A stretch of 50,444 nucleotides of DNA from Desulfobacula sp. (GCA_023701135.1 JAMPXP010000028.1:1-50444); one strand, 5' to 3'; shown: positions 23,266 to 33,691, numbered from the stretch's first letter. The notes: a model not told the origin generated them from the sequence alone. Numbers and translations are program-made.

Positions 23266-24441
23266 TTAATCCCTTGCCTCGTTAAATTCTAAAAAATTTG
23301 CCGCAAAGATATTCAGGACCTTGTAATTCAGGGTCAGGGTTTTCTTTGCCCCGGCCGGGAGGTCGATGTTGAAGATCAGGGTCTGATGGTCTTTGAGGGT
23401 ATAGGGGGATGAGATTTCCACCTTTTCCCAGTGGCCGGGAAGGGTTTCGATGACGGACAGGGTCACGGGGCTGTCTTTCAGGTTTTCCATGAGGATTTCT
23501 TCTTTAATGGTTTCATCATAGACCTGGACCTGGCCGTCACTGTTCCGGCGGACATTGGTTTTGGCTGTGTCCAGCCGGTGTTTTGTCACCACGATGTCCC
23601 GGCTGTCCCCGATATGAAGGTGGGTTTTGTCGCCCATGGGGGTAAAGGATATGGTGTCTTCTCCCAGGAAAATGGTGCTGCCCTGGTTGTCCTGCTGAAA
23701 GAGCCGGGCTTTTCCGGCCCAAAGGGCAAAATTCCCCAGGTTGGAAGCTTTCTGGTTGATGAGTTCATAGCTGACGGGGATGCCCACGCCGGTCTCGGAT
23801 TTTTCAGGCTCATGGGGCATGGTCAGGGCATCCCAGGTATATATCTTTTTGATGGGGATGTCCGGGTTCCGGGAAACCAGGATTTTTTTGGTTTCAAGGT
23901 TTTGGATACGAGTAGCAAAAGGGGAGCCCAGGCTGGTATGGGCCGTTACCGGGTCAAAGGGCTCCCCTGAAAAATTTCTCAGCACCAGATAGGTCTGGAG
24001 TTCAAGAACGGTTTCCTTTGTGCCGGCCAGGGCCTGGTAGGCCACAATACCGTCGATATTGGAGAGCAGATAGCTGATCATGACCTCTTCCTCAAGGTCT
24101 TCGGGGCTGGATATCTCCCATACCAGGGCCGCTTCGGCGGGCGGATAGCTGACGCTCAGAAGAATGATTTTGTCCGGATGGGACAGGGGGGTAAGGAGGA
24201 TGGAAGAGGGATCGATCATGACGTTCTGCCAGGAAAAATCAATATGGTTGATGCCCTTTTTAAGGGTGAGGCGTCTTTTTTCCTGGACCAGGGCTGCTCC
24301 CTCCCGGTCTTGCAGCCGGATGGCAGCGTCCTGCCGGTCGGGCAGGGAGACAAGGCTGGTACGGGCCTGGAGGCCAAAGGCGAGCAGAAAGAGGAAAACA
24401 AGGCTTATCATCATGGGTTTTATGGTTTTCAGGGCTGCCAT
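23266..24441 (-). CDS. DUF4139-type exported protein (paralogue 2)
   Basis: A 391-residue protein with a signal peptide (VFLFLLAFGLQARTS). It is a shorter relative of the preceding gene: LKKGINHIDFSWQNVMIDPSSILL and ISYLLSNIDGIVAYQALA align with NFVKGMNRLQFSWANTRIDPTSLS and ITYFTSGISWQAYYVAV there. Beta-rich domains of the DUF4139 family are suspected; function unknown. AGGAG precedes the ATG. Its start overlaps the end of its neighbour by 13 bases, so translation is coupled. Confidence 0.68.
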   Translation of the reverse strand: MAALKTIKPMMISLVFLFLLAFGLQARTSLVSLPDRQDAAIRLQDREGAALVQEKRRLTLKKGINHIDFSWQNVMIDPSSILLTPLSHPDKIILLSVSYPPAEAALVWEISSPEDLEEEVMISYLLSNIDGIVAYQALAGTKETVLELQTYLVLRNFSGEPFDPVTAHTSLGSPFATRIQNLETKKILVSRNPDIPIKKIYTWDALTMPHEPEKSETGVGIPVSYELINQKASNLGNFALWAGKARLFQQDNQGSTIFLGEDTISFTPMGDKTHLHIGDSRDIVVTKHRLDTAKTNVRRNSDGQVQVYDETIKEEILMENLKDSPVTLSVIETLPGHWEKVEISSPYTLKDHQTLIFNIDLPAGAKKTLTLNYKVLNIFAANFLEFNEARD

Positions 24442-25787
24442 TTTCGGTCTCCTCTTGGGATGGTCGCGGTGAACTTGAGGGTTTCACTTGCCTGGGGGGC
24501 AAGTTCCAGGGTGAAGGTTATGGAATCCTGGTCTGTTTTTTTAAACCGGTCCGGAAGGCTGACGCGGCTGATGTTGACATCCGGGGAGTCGAAATTCTCG
24601 ACATATTCCAGGGTTGCGCGGGTATGGGTAAAATTTGAAAGCCGGACCTCATAGTCTTTGACCTCGTCAAACCCGGTGATATTTCCTTTTTTATCAAAGG
24701 CCAGGTTATCTTTCCGATAGGCCATGACCGTTGGCATTATCTTGACGCTCAGGGTCTCGCCGAGGTTAAGATCCGCGGTTTTGTCCACAGGGATATATTT
24801 TGTGGTGTCGGCGCCGACGTATTCCAGCTCCCCCTTTTGTCCGGTGATGCGAAAAACCTTGATCTCTCCGCCCGGCAGAGGGCTTTCTCCCAGGTGGTTT
24901 TCCTTTTTGTTGTCAAAGGTCAGGAACCGGACAACGGCATCGCCAAAGCGATCCCGGTCATAGCGGTAAAGGTTTTGAATCCGGACCGGGTGGGCCTGGA
25001 GGGACAAAAGGCGTTTGGACCAGCCATGGGGAATGTTTTCCCGGCCCTCAACAGTATATAGAAAATATTCTGAAAGACCCTCTTTTGCGATCTCCTTGGG
25101 CCGGGCAGGGGCTGCATCCAGGGCCATGGGCCGGGCCTCCGTCAGGACCTGTTTGGCCTTGGACAAAAGGACTTTTCTTTCGGGTTCGCCGCCCATGGGC
25201 TCCGGCCTTCCGTAGGGGTGGTCAAGGGCGGCAAGGCCTGCGATTTCATCGAGAATATGGATCTTTCCCACCACCAGCCGGGTAAGGGCATTGCCGTAAT
25301 CTTCCCCGGAATGGTTGGTCACCCGGACATAGCCTTTTAAGTCCGAGGTATTCCGGTCTTCGGAAAGCACGGCCACATAATAGGCCTGCCAGGAGATGCC
25401 GGAGGTAAAATAAGTGATTTCCACGGGCACCCGGCAGGCCTCGGCCGCCTTGATCTGCCAGACGCCCACATCCTTTGTTCCGGGCGGATAGGTGATTTCC
25501 ACCACGCTGATCTTGTCGGCGTCTTTTTTAATGTCAAGGGACAGGGAGGTGGGATCGATCCGGGTATTGGCCCAGGAAAACTGCAACCGGTTCATGCCCT
25601 TGACAAAATTCAGCACTCTTTTGTCCCGGACCAGGGTCAGGTCGGCTTCGTTGTAAATGGTGGTTTCCACGGCGTCCCGGTCCGACAGGGTGACCAGATC
25701 GATTTTTGCAGTTGCTTCGGCCAGGGGCAGCAGAAACAGGATCAGAACCCCGGACAAAAGACGGTTCATTTTTTTCCGGACAGGCAT
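24429..25787 (-). CDS. DUF4139 family exported protein (paralogue 1)
   Basis: A 452-residue protein with a signal peptide (LLSGVLILFLLPLAEATA). The first half has VETTIYNEADLTLVRDKRVLNF and SGISWQAYYVAVL, and the second half NHLGESPLPGGEIKVFR, all typical of DUF4139 proteins, which have an exposed beta-sandwich and mostly unknown function in bacteria. AAGGAG is placed 5 bases before the ATG at 25787. The second paralogue overlaps its end. It is divergent from recC. Confidence 0.8.
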   Translation of the reverse strand: MPVRKKMNRLLSGVLILFLLPLAEATAKIDLVTLSDRDAVETTIYNEADLTLVRDKRVLNFVKGMNRLQFSWANTRIDPTSLSLDIKKDADKISVVEITYPPGTKDVGVWQIKAAEACRVPVEITYFTSGISWQAYYVAVLSEDRNTSDLKGYVRVTNHSGEDYGNALTRLVVGKIHILDEIAGLAALDHPYGRPEPMGGEPERKVLLSKAKQVLTEARPMALDAAPARPKEIAKEGLSEYFLYTVEGRENIPHGWSKRLLSLQAHPVRIQNLYRYDRDRFGDAVVRFLTFDNKKENHLGESPLPGGEIKVFRITGQKGELEYVGADTTKYIPVDKTADLNLGETLSVKIMPTVMAYRKDNLAFDKKGNITGFDEVKDYEVRLSNFTHTRATLEYVENFDSPDVNISRVSLPDRFKKTDQDSITFTLELAPQASETLKFTATIPRGDRKWQP

Positions 25788-25930
25788 GGAATCTCCTTGT
25801 AAGGGTGAATGGGTCAGGCTTAAAATAACATATCCCGTGAAAAAACCAAGGGGAAAATAATTGGGTTTGATTGCCGTTCCAAGGTTTGATATGGTGCCTG
25901 AAAACCTTTAGATCACAAGGGATAAGATTT

Positions 25931-28900
25931 TTGTTCAATATCATTAAGAGCAACCGGATGGAAATCCTGATGCAGGGACTTGCCTCCATCCCGGCAGAAG
26001 TAGGGGACCATCCATTGATGCCCCAATGGATCGCTGTCCAGTCCAGGGGGATGAAACAGTGGATTTCCCTGAAGCTGGCAGAGGCGTTGGGGGTCTGCGC
26101 CAATATGCGTTTTGTATTCCCCCGGCCCCTGGTGGATGAACTCTTGTCTCATTTTACGGCCTTTGACCATCAGGATGAAACCGTGGATGAAGATTTTTTT
26201 TTCTGGTCTGTCCTGAAGCTTGTCCGGGAAAATCGGTCCCAAAAGGAATTGTCCGGTATTGACGCTTATCTCCAGGAAGATGGGACCGGCAAAAGACTGC
26301 TCCAGGTGTCCCGGAAGATTGCAACACTTTTTGATGATTATTCGGTATATCGCCCGGACATGCTTCTGGACTGGCAAAGGGGAGGCAGAAAAGAGTCCCG
26401 GCAAGAGCCTTCGGCAGAATGGCAGGCCTTTTTGTTTCAGAAGATGATGGAAACCCGGCCCCTGGATCATCTGGCAGCCCGGACCCAGGCCTTTTTTCAG
26501 GGATTTTCAAAAGAAAAATTCAATCGGGACGGTCTTCCTTCCCATATCTCCCTTTTCGGTATTTCCGTCCTGCCGGAACTTTTTGTTCAGGTGTTTGAAC
26601 GGGTGGCGTCGGTCATGGACATCCATATTTTTTTGTTGACGCCATCCAGCCGGTTTTTTTTCGATATCCGGCCGGACCGGGAGGTGGAGAAACGAGCCGT
26701 AAAAGAAGGAGCATCCCCGGAAGTCCTGTTTGATGAGCCGGTAAACCCGCTTCTGGCTTCCCTTGGGGCCTCGGGCATCCGGTTTCATGCCGGCCTGGAA
26801 CGCTTTCATTACCAGGAACCCTTTGATGACCTCTTCCTTGACCCTATTGAGGAAGGGATCTCCATGCTTCGGGTGCTTCAATCGGATATCCTGAACCTTT
26901 ATCACCGGAAAGAAAGCGGGGAGACCCTTCCCCTGGCCGTTGACCCCTTTGACACCTCCGTCAGCATCCATGCCTGCCATTCTCCCATGAGGGAGGCCCA
27001 GGTGCTGAAGGACCTCTTGCTGGCGGAATTTGAAAAGAACCCGGATCTTGCCCCCCATGATATTATGGTCATGATGCCGGATATTGAGGCCTATGCGCCC
27101 TTTATCGAATCCGTATTCTCCCTCGAAACGCCCTTGCCCTTTTCCATCAGCGACCGGCGGAAAAGATCGGAATCGGAGCCTCTGGAAGCTTTTTTAAAGG
27201 TCTTGGCCCTCCAGGGGTCCAGGCTTGAAAAAACGCTGGTTCTGGATCTTCTGGTGTCTGAATCCATTGCAGGAAAATTCAGAATCAGCCTTGAGGATAT
27301 AACCAAGATCGAGCAGATGGCCGATGATGCCCATATCCTCTGGGGCCGGGATGGAGAGCACCGGCAGAGCCTGGGATTTGAGGCTTATGCGGAAAATACC
27401 TGGCAGTTCGGGTTGAACCGCCTTTTCATGGGCATGGCCATGCCCGAAGGCTATGACGGGCTTGTCCAGGGCATCCTGCCCTGCGAGTCCTTTGAAGGGC
27501 TGGAGCTTGAAACCCTGGGTAAATTGGCTGCTTTCTGCCATGCCCTTTTTTCAGGACTTGCCGGCCTCGAAGGGGAAAAGACCCTGGCGGCCTGGACCCG
27601 GGTGATCAGGCAACTGGCCCGTTCCCTGCTGGATGAAAACCCTGAAACGGCCGAGGACCTTTTTTTTCTCATGGAAACCCTGGATGAACTGGAGTCCGGG
27701 GCAAAAAAGGCCGGGTTTGCGGATAGCGTATCCTTTGACCTGGTTCATTCCCTTTTGGCCCAAAAACTGGATCTGAATATTTCCCAGGGAAATTTCATGT
27801 CCGGGAATATTACCTTCTGCAATATCCTGCCCATGCGCAGCATTCCCTTTAAAATCGTGGTGCTCATGGGAATGGATGAAACGGCCTTTCCCAAAAAGGT
27901 CTTCAGCCCCGGCTTCAACCTCATGAAAAAATTCCCGCGGCCGGGGGATAAAAATGAACGGAACGAGGATTTGTATCTTTTTCTGGAAACCCTTTTGTCG
28001 GCCAGGGAAAAATTCATCATCACCTATACGGGCATGAGCATCCGGGACAATTCTCTGATACCCTGTTCCGGGGCGGTGAGCGAGCTCATGGAAGTCATGG
28101 ACCAGAGCTTTGTTTTTCCGGAAGGCTATTCCTACCGGTTCTTCCATCCCCTTCACCCCTTTGACCTCTCCTATTTTAACGGGGCAGGCCCGTTTTTTTC
28201 CTATTCAGGGGACAATTGCCGGATGGCAGCGGCCTTATTGGGGGAAAGACGGGAAAAGTGGCCCTTTATAACCATCCCGGACAAAGAAAAACCGGGCGGC
28301 CCGGTTGCGGATATTTCCCTGGATGAGATCCTCCGGTTTTTCAAAAACCCGCTTGAAGGATTTGTAAAGCACGGGCTGAACCTTACCTTCAAACTTCTTG
28401 AGGAGGAAAAAGAGGATTGGGAAGCCTTTACCGTGGCCGGGTTGGACCAGTATCTTCTGGGAAGCCTGCTGGTTGAGAAAGAGGCCGAATCTCCCCATGA
28501 CCGAGATCTTTATCCGGTTTTCAGGGCCATGGGAAGCCTGCCGCCGGGCAGAAAGGGCAGGCTTGAATATGAAAAACTTATGGCCCTGGCAGACCCCCTG
28601 GTCCGGGAGGCAAGGAAGATCGCTGCCATAACCCCCCTGCCAGCCCTTGCTGCTGAAATACAGGGGGACGGCACCAGGGTTTTTGGCCGGATCACCCATG
28701 TCCGGGAAACGGGAGCCTATCTGATCGGGTTTGGAAGGCTCAACGGAGCAAGGCTTTTGTCTGCCTGGATCAGACATTTGTTTTTAAACGCGGCTGGGCC
28801 AAGGGATTATCCGCGTCAGACCTTTCTTCTGGGCCGGGACCCCAAAGGCAGAAAGCCGGTATCCATCTACCGGTTTCCGGACCTGGGCAGTGATGGCGGA

Positions 28901-29233
28901 ATGTATTTGGAGGAACTGGTCCAAATTTTTCAGAAAGGGATTCAAGCGCCTTTTTATTTTTCCTCGGAAACTTCCTTTCAGTTCGCCGAGGCTTTGGCTG
29001 CGGAAGGCTTCGCATTGACCGGGGAACCGGTTTTCAAGGCCATGGGCCGGGCAAAAAAAGCCTGGCAGGACCGGCACCAGGGCACAGGGGAAAGGGAAAA
29101 TCGGTATGTGGACCTTTGCGTTGACCAGCGCGATCCCTTTGAAAGCGTGGATACCCTTCTTTCCTCGGGCTTTGCCCGGAATGCCATCCGGGTTTTCAAA
29201 CCCTTGCTGGAAAACCGGGAGGAATTGCCATGA
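25931..29233 (+). CDS. recC: Exodeoxyribonuclease V gamma subunit
   Basis: About 1,100 residues. The N-terminus NIIKSNRMEILMQGL and QSRGMKQWISLKLAEALGVCAN match RecC, the DNA-end-binding scaffold that scans for Chi. Later motifs SIHACHSPMREAQVLKDLLL and IPFKIVVLMGMDETAFP are also RecC hallmarks. A TTG start at 25931 gives the family N-terminus, with AAGGGA upstream; an ATG at 25871 would add an unlikely stretch. The last four bases overlap recB (ATGA). Works in the cytoplasm on double-strand breaks and foreign linear DNA. Confidence 0.9.
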   Translation: MFNIIKSNRMEILMQGLASIPAEVGDHPLMPQWIAVQSRGMKQWISLKLAEALGVCANMRFVFPRPLVDELLSHFTAFDHQDETVDEDFFFWSVLKLVRENRSQKELSGIDAYLQEDGTGKRLLQVSRKIATLFDDYSVYRPDMLLDWQRGGRKESRQEPSAEWQAFLFQKMMETRPLDHLAARTQAFFQGFSKEKFNRDGLPSHISLFGISVLPELFVQVFERVASVMDIHIFLLTPSSRFFFDIRPDREVEKRAVKEGASPEVLFDEPVNPLLASLGASGIRFHAGLERFHYQEPFDDLFLDPIEEGISMLRVLQSDILNLYHRKESGETLPLAVDPFDTSVSIHACHSPMREAQVLKDLLLAEFEKNPDLAPHDIMVMMPDIEAYAPFIESVFSLETPLPFSISDRRKRSESEPLEAFLKVLALQGSRLEKTLVLDLLVSESIAGKFRISLEDITKIEQMADDAHILWGRDGEHRQSLGFEAYAENTWQFGLNRLFMGMAMPEGYDGLVQGILPCESFEGLELETLGKLAAFCHALFSGLAGLEGEKTLAAWTRVIRQLARSLLDENPETAEDLFFLMETLDELESGAKKAGFADSVSFDLVHSLLAQKLDLNISQGNFMSGNITFCNILPMRSIPFKIVVLMGMDETAFPKKVFSPGFNLMKKFPRPGDKNERNEDLYLFLETLLSAREKFIITYTGMSIRDNSLIPCSGAVSELMEVMDQSFVFPEGYSYRFFHPLHPFDLSYFNGAGPFFSYSGDNCRMAAALLGERREKWPFITIPDKEKPGGPVADISLDEILRFFKNPLEGFVKHGLNLTFKLLEEEKEDWEAFTVAGLDQYLLGSLLVEKEAESPHDRDLYPVFRAMGSLPPGRKGRLEYEKLMALADPLVREARKIAAITPLPALAAEIQGDGTRVFGRITHVRETGAYLIGFGRLNGARLLSAWIRHLFLNAAGPRDYPRQTFLLGRDPKGRKPVSIYRFPDLGSDGGMYLEELVQIFQKGIQAPFYFSSETSFQFAEALAAEGFALTGEPVFKAMGRAKKAWQDRHQGTGERENRYVDLCVDQRDPFESVDTLLSSGFARNAIRVFKPLLENREELP

Positions 29234-32200
29234 AAGCCCTGGACCCCTTTGATATGGATTTGACATTATCCACCCTCATTGAAGCCAGTGCCGGAACCGG
29301 GAAAACCCATACCATCACCACCCTTTATGGCCGCCTTGCGGCTGAAGGCTATCCCGTGGAATCCATCCTGGTGGTGACCTTTACGGAGGCGGCGGCCGCA
29401 GAGCTGAAGCTCAGGATCAGGTCAAGGCTTTCCCTGGCCTTAAAAACCCTGTCGGCCTCCGGCAGCAAAGAGGGCCCAACCGGGGACGATCTTTCGGCCT
29501 ATTTGAGTTGCCGGCCTGATCCTGCCCTGATCCAGAGACGGTTGAAACTGGCCCTCACCTGTTTTGACCAGGCCGCCATCATGACCATTCATTCCTTCTG
29601 CTTCAGGGTATTAAAGGAAAATGCCTTTGAAAGCCGGTCCCTTTTTGATATGGAACTCATGCCGGACCGGTCCGCGTTTTTACGGCAGGTGGGCCATGAT
29701 TTTTTCATGGGCCGGGTTGCCAATGAAGATCCCTTGTTCCTGAAATACCTGGACTTACAAAAGGTGACACCGGAGTGGTTTGTCGACAGGTTCAAGGGGG
29801 TTGTCTCCAGACCGGGGATTCTCATCAAACCCGCGCCCGAATCCGATAAAATTGAATTTGACCGTTACCGGGACACCATCCGAAAAATCAGGGAAGTCCT
29901 GGCCGTCCGGGAAAAGGAGATCGGTGATCTCATCCTGAACCATGGGGCCTTGGACAAACGAAGCTATACCAAACGAAATGTCCCGTCCTGGCTTTCCCAG
30001 GCCCGCCTGAAACTGGAACAGGAAGGGGACAACGCCCTGTTCATCATGGCCGAGGACGGGGACAGCCTGTATAAATTCACCCGGACCCGGATGGCGGAAA
30101 AAACCAAACCCGGAGAAAACCCGCCGGATCATGAATTTTTTGACCTCTGCCAAGACCTGCTGGCCTTTTACCAGGATTTTGATACGGGGCTGATCCGTCT
30201 GAAACGAGACTTTTTGTCCTTTTTCAGCACAGAGCTGGATAAAATGAAACGATCCCAGGGGGTCTGCTTTTTTGACGATCTCATCAACGACCTGGCCCAG
30301 GCCCTGGAAGGCGACGGGGCGGTCCTGCTTCAAGAATCGGTCCGCCGGACCTGGGCCGCCTGCCTCATCGATGAATTTCAGGACACGGACCCGGCCCAGT
30401 ATGATATTTTTTCAACGCTTTTTTTAACTCCGGGCACCCCCTTTTTCATGATCGGAGATCCCAAGCAGGCCATCTACGGCTTCAGGGGAGGAGATATTTT
30501 CGCCTATCTGAAGGCCTCGGCCCAAAGCGAACAGAAATTTACCCTTGAAAAAAATTACCGGTCTTCACCCATGCTGGTCAAGGCTGTGAATACTATTTTT
30601 ACGGCGGCGGAAAATCCCTTTTTATATGAGGATATTTCCTTTTTAAAGGTCGGTACTCCGGCCACGGCCAAAGATCTGTTGATGGAACACGATACCCCGG
30701 TGGCGCCCCTACAGTTCTGTTTCATCGAACGAGAAGACATGGCCCTGGACAAGGACGGCTATATCGGCCGGGAGACGGCGGAAAAATGGGTGCCGAAGAT
30801 TGTGGCCGAGGACATCCTGTCCCTTCTTCAATCCGGGAAGCGGCTCCTGGACAGAAAGGACCAACACAGGGAACCCAGGGCCGTCAGCCCCGGCGATATG
30901 GCGGTCCTGGTCCGGACCAATGCCCAGGCGGAACAGGTGCAAAGGGCCCTGTCTTTAAAGGGAATTCCGTCCTATCTTTCCAAAACCGGGTCTGTGTTCG
31001 ATTCCAAAGAGGCCCTGGCCCTTTATGACATTCTCTGGGCTGTGTATCAGCCCGGAAACAAGGGAAGTCTTCTGGCCGCCCTGGCAACCTCGGTGTTCGG
31101 GTTTTCCTCCGGGGATATGATGGCCCTGGATCAGGAGGAAGACCGGTTTTTCGAGTGGCAGGACCGGTTCAGGCAATACCGGACCCTATGGGAGACAAGG
31201 GGATTTGTTTCCATGATCATGGCCCTGTTTCATTCGGAACAGGCATTTTTAAGAAAAGAGGCCGGGCTGGACGAACGGGGGCTTACCAATTTTTACCACC
31301 TTGGGGAACTGGTTTCAAAGGCCTGTCTTGGGCAGCAGTTCTCGCCCCATTATCTCTTGAAATGGTATGGCCGGCAATTGTCGGAAACGGTTCGGGAGGA
31401 GTCTGAACTCAGGCTGGAAAGCGATAAAAAAGCCGTGGCCATTGTCACCCTTCATAAAAGCAAGGGCCTTGAATACCCGGTGGTGTATCTTCCCTTTCTC
31501 TGGGAAGGAAGCAAAAGACCGGCCCAGGAAGCCATCCTGTTCCATGACCCTGAAAACAACCATGATTTGACCCTGGATCTCGGGTCCGGGGACATGGAAA
31601 GGGCCCGGTCCTGTTTTGAAATGGAGGAAAGAGCTGAAAACAGGAGGCTTTTATATGTGGCCCTGACCCGGGCCTCGGCCCTGTGCCGCATCTTCTGGGG
31701 TGGATTCCGGTCCGTTGAAACCTCGGCCCTCGGCTCTCTTCTGCATCCCGGGGGATGCAAGGCGGATTCAGCCATGATAGAGGATCTGGAGAGGCTTTTG
31801 CCGGATTCGGAACACAGCATCCTGCTGGAAATGGCCGGCCGTGAATCCGGGGGGCGGTTCATGGCTCCGGCCCCGGAAAATCCGGATCTGGCTGCAAGAC
31901 TGATCCAAACAAGGGTCCTGCCTGCCTGGCGGATGTCCAGTTTTTCATCCCTGACCCATGCATCTTCCCGCGATTTGCCGGAGGACCGCCCGGTCATAGC
32001 CCCGGAGAAAGGGTCAAGACCGGTAACCCTGGCCATTTTTCCAAAGGGGGCCGGAACCGGGGATTTTTTCCATTCCATATTTGAAACCCTTGATTTTGCT
32101 GGAGACCCCAAAGCCATTCCAAAACTGGTTGAAGAAAAGGCGGGCAGGTCCGGTCTTTCAAGCCCCGGATTGCTTGAGACGGCAGGGCAGAGCATCAACG

Positions 32201-32745
32201 AGGTGCTTGGGACCCGACTCATCCAGGGGCCGGCCGGATTCCGCCTCAAGGACATCAGAAAACAGGACCGGATCAATGAAATGGAATTTGTCTTCCCGGT
32301 GAACCCGTTTCATACCTCAGCCCTGAAGAAAGCCTTTGAAGCCTCGACTTCCCCGGCAAAAGGCTATGCAAAACATCTATCCCGGCTTTCGACAGATGAA
32401 TTTCAAGGATTCATGAAAGGGTTCATCGATCTTGTGATTCAGCACCAGGGCAAATGGTATATCCTGGATTATAAAACCAATTTTCTGGGGGATACCTATG
32501 CCCATTATTCACAACAGAGCATGGCCGATGCCATGGCGGAACATCATTATTTCCTGCAATATTATCTCTATTTGGCGGCCCTGCACAAATACCTTGAATC
32601 CAGGATGACGTCCTATGCCTATGACACTCATTTCGGGGGAGTGCTCTATCTTTTTATCCGGGGCATGCACCCGGATTTGGGTCCGGAATCCGGGGTGTTT
32701 TTCCATCGCCCGTCCAAAAAAGCGTTGGATATTTTTTTGGGATAG
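29230..32745 (+). CDS. recB: Exodeoxyribonuclease V beta subunit
   Basis: A 1,171-residue superfamily I helicase-nuclease. Walker A ASAGTGKTHT (about 19-28), DEFQDTDPAQYDIF (near 380), IGDPKQAIYGFRGGD, TLHKSKGLEYPVVYLPF and LLYVALTRA make up the helicase motifs. The C-terminal nuclease has WYILDYKTN near residue 1,078 with the catalytic Asp and Lys. It forms a complex with RecC. Its start overlaps the recC stop. No recD follows: the next genes are hemerythrins. RecD may lie elsewhere or be absent. Confidence 0.93.
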   Translation: MKALDPFDMDLTLSTLIEASAGTGKTHTITTLYGRLAAEGYPVESILVVTFTEAAAAELKLRIRSRLSLALKTLSASGSKEGPTGDDLSAYLSCRPDPALIQRRLKLALTCFDQAAIMTIHSFCFRVLKENAFESRSLFDMELMPDRSAFLRQVGHDFFMGRVANEDPLFLKYLDLQKVTPEWFVDRFKGVVSRPGILIKPAPESDKIEFDRYRDTIRKIREVLAVREKEIGDLILNHGALDKRSYTKRNVPSWLSQARLKLEQEGDNALFIMAEDGDSLYKFTRTRMAEKTKPGENPPDHEFFDLCQDLLAFYQDFDTGLIRLKRDFLSFFSTELDKMKRSQGVCFFDDLINDLAQALEGDGAVLLQESVRRTWAACLIDEFQDTDPAQYDIFSTLFLTPGTPFFMIGDPKQAIYGFRGGDIFAYLKASAQSEQKFTLEKNYRSSPMLVKAVNTIFTAAENPFLYEDISFLKVGTPATAKDLLMEHDTPVAPLQFCFIEREDMALDKDGYIGRETAEKWVPKIVAEDILSLLQSGKRLLDRKDQHREPRAVSPGDMAVLVRTNAQAEQVQRALSLKGIPSYLSKTGSVFDSKEALALYDILWAVYQPGNKGSLLAALATSVFGFSSGDMMALDQEEDRFFEWQDRFRQYRTLWETRGFVSMIMALFHSEQAFLRKEAGLDERGLTNFYHLGELVSKACLGQQFSPHYLLKWYGRQLSETVREESELRLESDKKAVAIVTLHKSKGLEYPVVYLPFLWEGSKRPAQEAILFHDPENNHDLTLDLGSGDMERARSCFEMEERAENRRLLYVALTRASALCRIFWGGFRSVETSALGSLLHPGGCKADSAMIEDLERLLPDSEHSILLEMAGRESGGRFMAPAPENPDLAARLIQTRVLPAWRMSSFSSLTHASSRDLPEDRPVIAPEKGSRPVTLAIFPKGAGTGDFFHSIFETLDFAGDPKAIPKLVEEKAGRSGLSSPGLLETAGQSINEVLGTRLIQGPAGFRLKDIRKQDRINEMEFVFPVNPFHTSALKKAFEASTSPAKGYAKHLSRLSTDEFQGFMKGFIDLVIQHQGKWYILDYKTNFLGDTYAHYSQQSMADAMAEHHYFLQYYLYLAALHKYLESRMTSYAYDTHFGGVLYLFIRGMHPDLGPESGVFFHRPSKKALDIFLG

Positions 32746-32851
32746 GTCAGGGCATCGGCATAAACTGAATATTGAGTTTTCACGGAAGTTATAGTACCAT
32801 GTCCCATGCTCACATGAGTGTCTTGTTTGTTCCAACCATCAGGGAGGGGAT

Positions 32852-33262
32852 ATGGCGTTTGATGAAAAATATGAAACCGGAGTTGTGTGGCAGGACTTCC
32901 AGCACAAGCAACTGATCGATTTGTTTCAGAAAATCAAGGAGGCCCGGGCCAATAAGAAGGATGAAAGTCTTTTCCGCTATACCGTTGCTTTTCTGGCCAT
33001 GTATGTGAACCATCATTTCAGCCTTGAGGAAGAATACATGGAAAAATACCAATATCCGGGAAAGGACACCCACCACAAAGAACACCAGGCTTTTGTCAAA
33101 GAGATCAAAGCCTTCCGGGATGAAAACAAGGGGTATTCGCAAAGGGCATCAGACGACCTTCTGACCCGTATGGAGGATTGGATATTGACGCATATCCTGG
33201 AGGATGACCAGAGGCTGGGCCGCCATATCCATTCCTTTGAAAAGAACAGGAGCGCACCCTGA
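32852..33262 (+). CDS. Bacteriohemerythrin (copy 1)
   Basis: A 136-residue four-helix protein with the di-iron ligand set: His18, His54 or 55, Glu59, His74/75, His78, His114 and Asp119. It binds oxygen reversibly and is thought to carry or trap oxygen in the cytoplasm. A relative 15 bases downstream shares VNHHFS and the same ligands. GGGAGGGG precedes the ATG. Oxygen handling fits with the cytochrome bd locus. Confidence 0.92.
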   Translation: MAFDEKYETGVVWQDFQHKQLIDLFQKIKEARANKKDESLFRYTVAFLAMYVNHHFSLEEEYMEKYQYPGKDTHHKEHQAFVKEIKAFRDENKGYSQRASDDLLTRMEDWILTHILEDDQRLGRHIHSFEKNRSAP

Positions 33263-33277
33263 TGCGGGAGGATTTCT

Positions 33278-33691
33278 ATGGATCTTGATATCCAATATCA
33301 GACCGGACTTTTATGGCAGGACTACCAGCATAAGGAATGGATTTCACTTCTGGGTCAACTGAAAGAAGCAGCAAACGATGGGCAGAATCAGCAGTTATTC
33401 TATGAGGCGATTTCATTTCTGGCCATGTATGTGAACCACCATTTTTCCGTGGAAGAGGCATACATGAAACAGTATCGGTATCCTGAAGAACGGTTTCACA
33501 GAGAAGAGCACAGAATCTATATTCTCCGGTTAAAGGATTTCAGGGAAAAGCATCGGGAATATGCTACTGATGTCTGTCCCAAAATTGTTGAAAACATGAC
33601 AGACTGGGTTTATTCTCATATCATGGAGAATGATAAAAAGCTCGGCGAATTTATTCTAACAAAAGAGCAGCCGCGTCTTAAACAGTCCTGA
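33278..33691 (+). CDS. Bacteriohemerythrin (copy 2)
   Basis: A 137-residue paralogue of the preceding protein. YQHKEWISLL, AMYVNHHFSVEEAYM, FHREEHRIYI and WVYSHIMENDKKLG hold the di-iron ligands. The two share TGLLWQD/TGVVWQD openings and probably arose by tandem duplication. The spacing of 15 bases suggests joint transcription. No response-regulator or chemoreceptor partner is fused, so they are stand-alone oxygen binders. Confidence 0.92.
   Translation: MDLDIQYQTGLLWQDYQHKEWISLLGQLKEAANDGQNQQLFYEAISFLAMYVNHHFSVEEAYMKQYRYPEERFHREEHRIYILRLKDFREKHREYATDVCPKIVENMTDWVYSHIMENDKKLGEFILTKEQPRLKQS

Noticed and set aside
31452-32276. A 274-residue open frame on the minus strand
   Set aside because: Antisense to recB. 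No family resemblance and no upstream signal.
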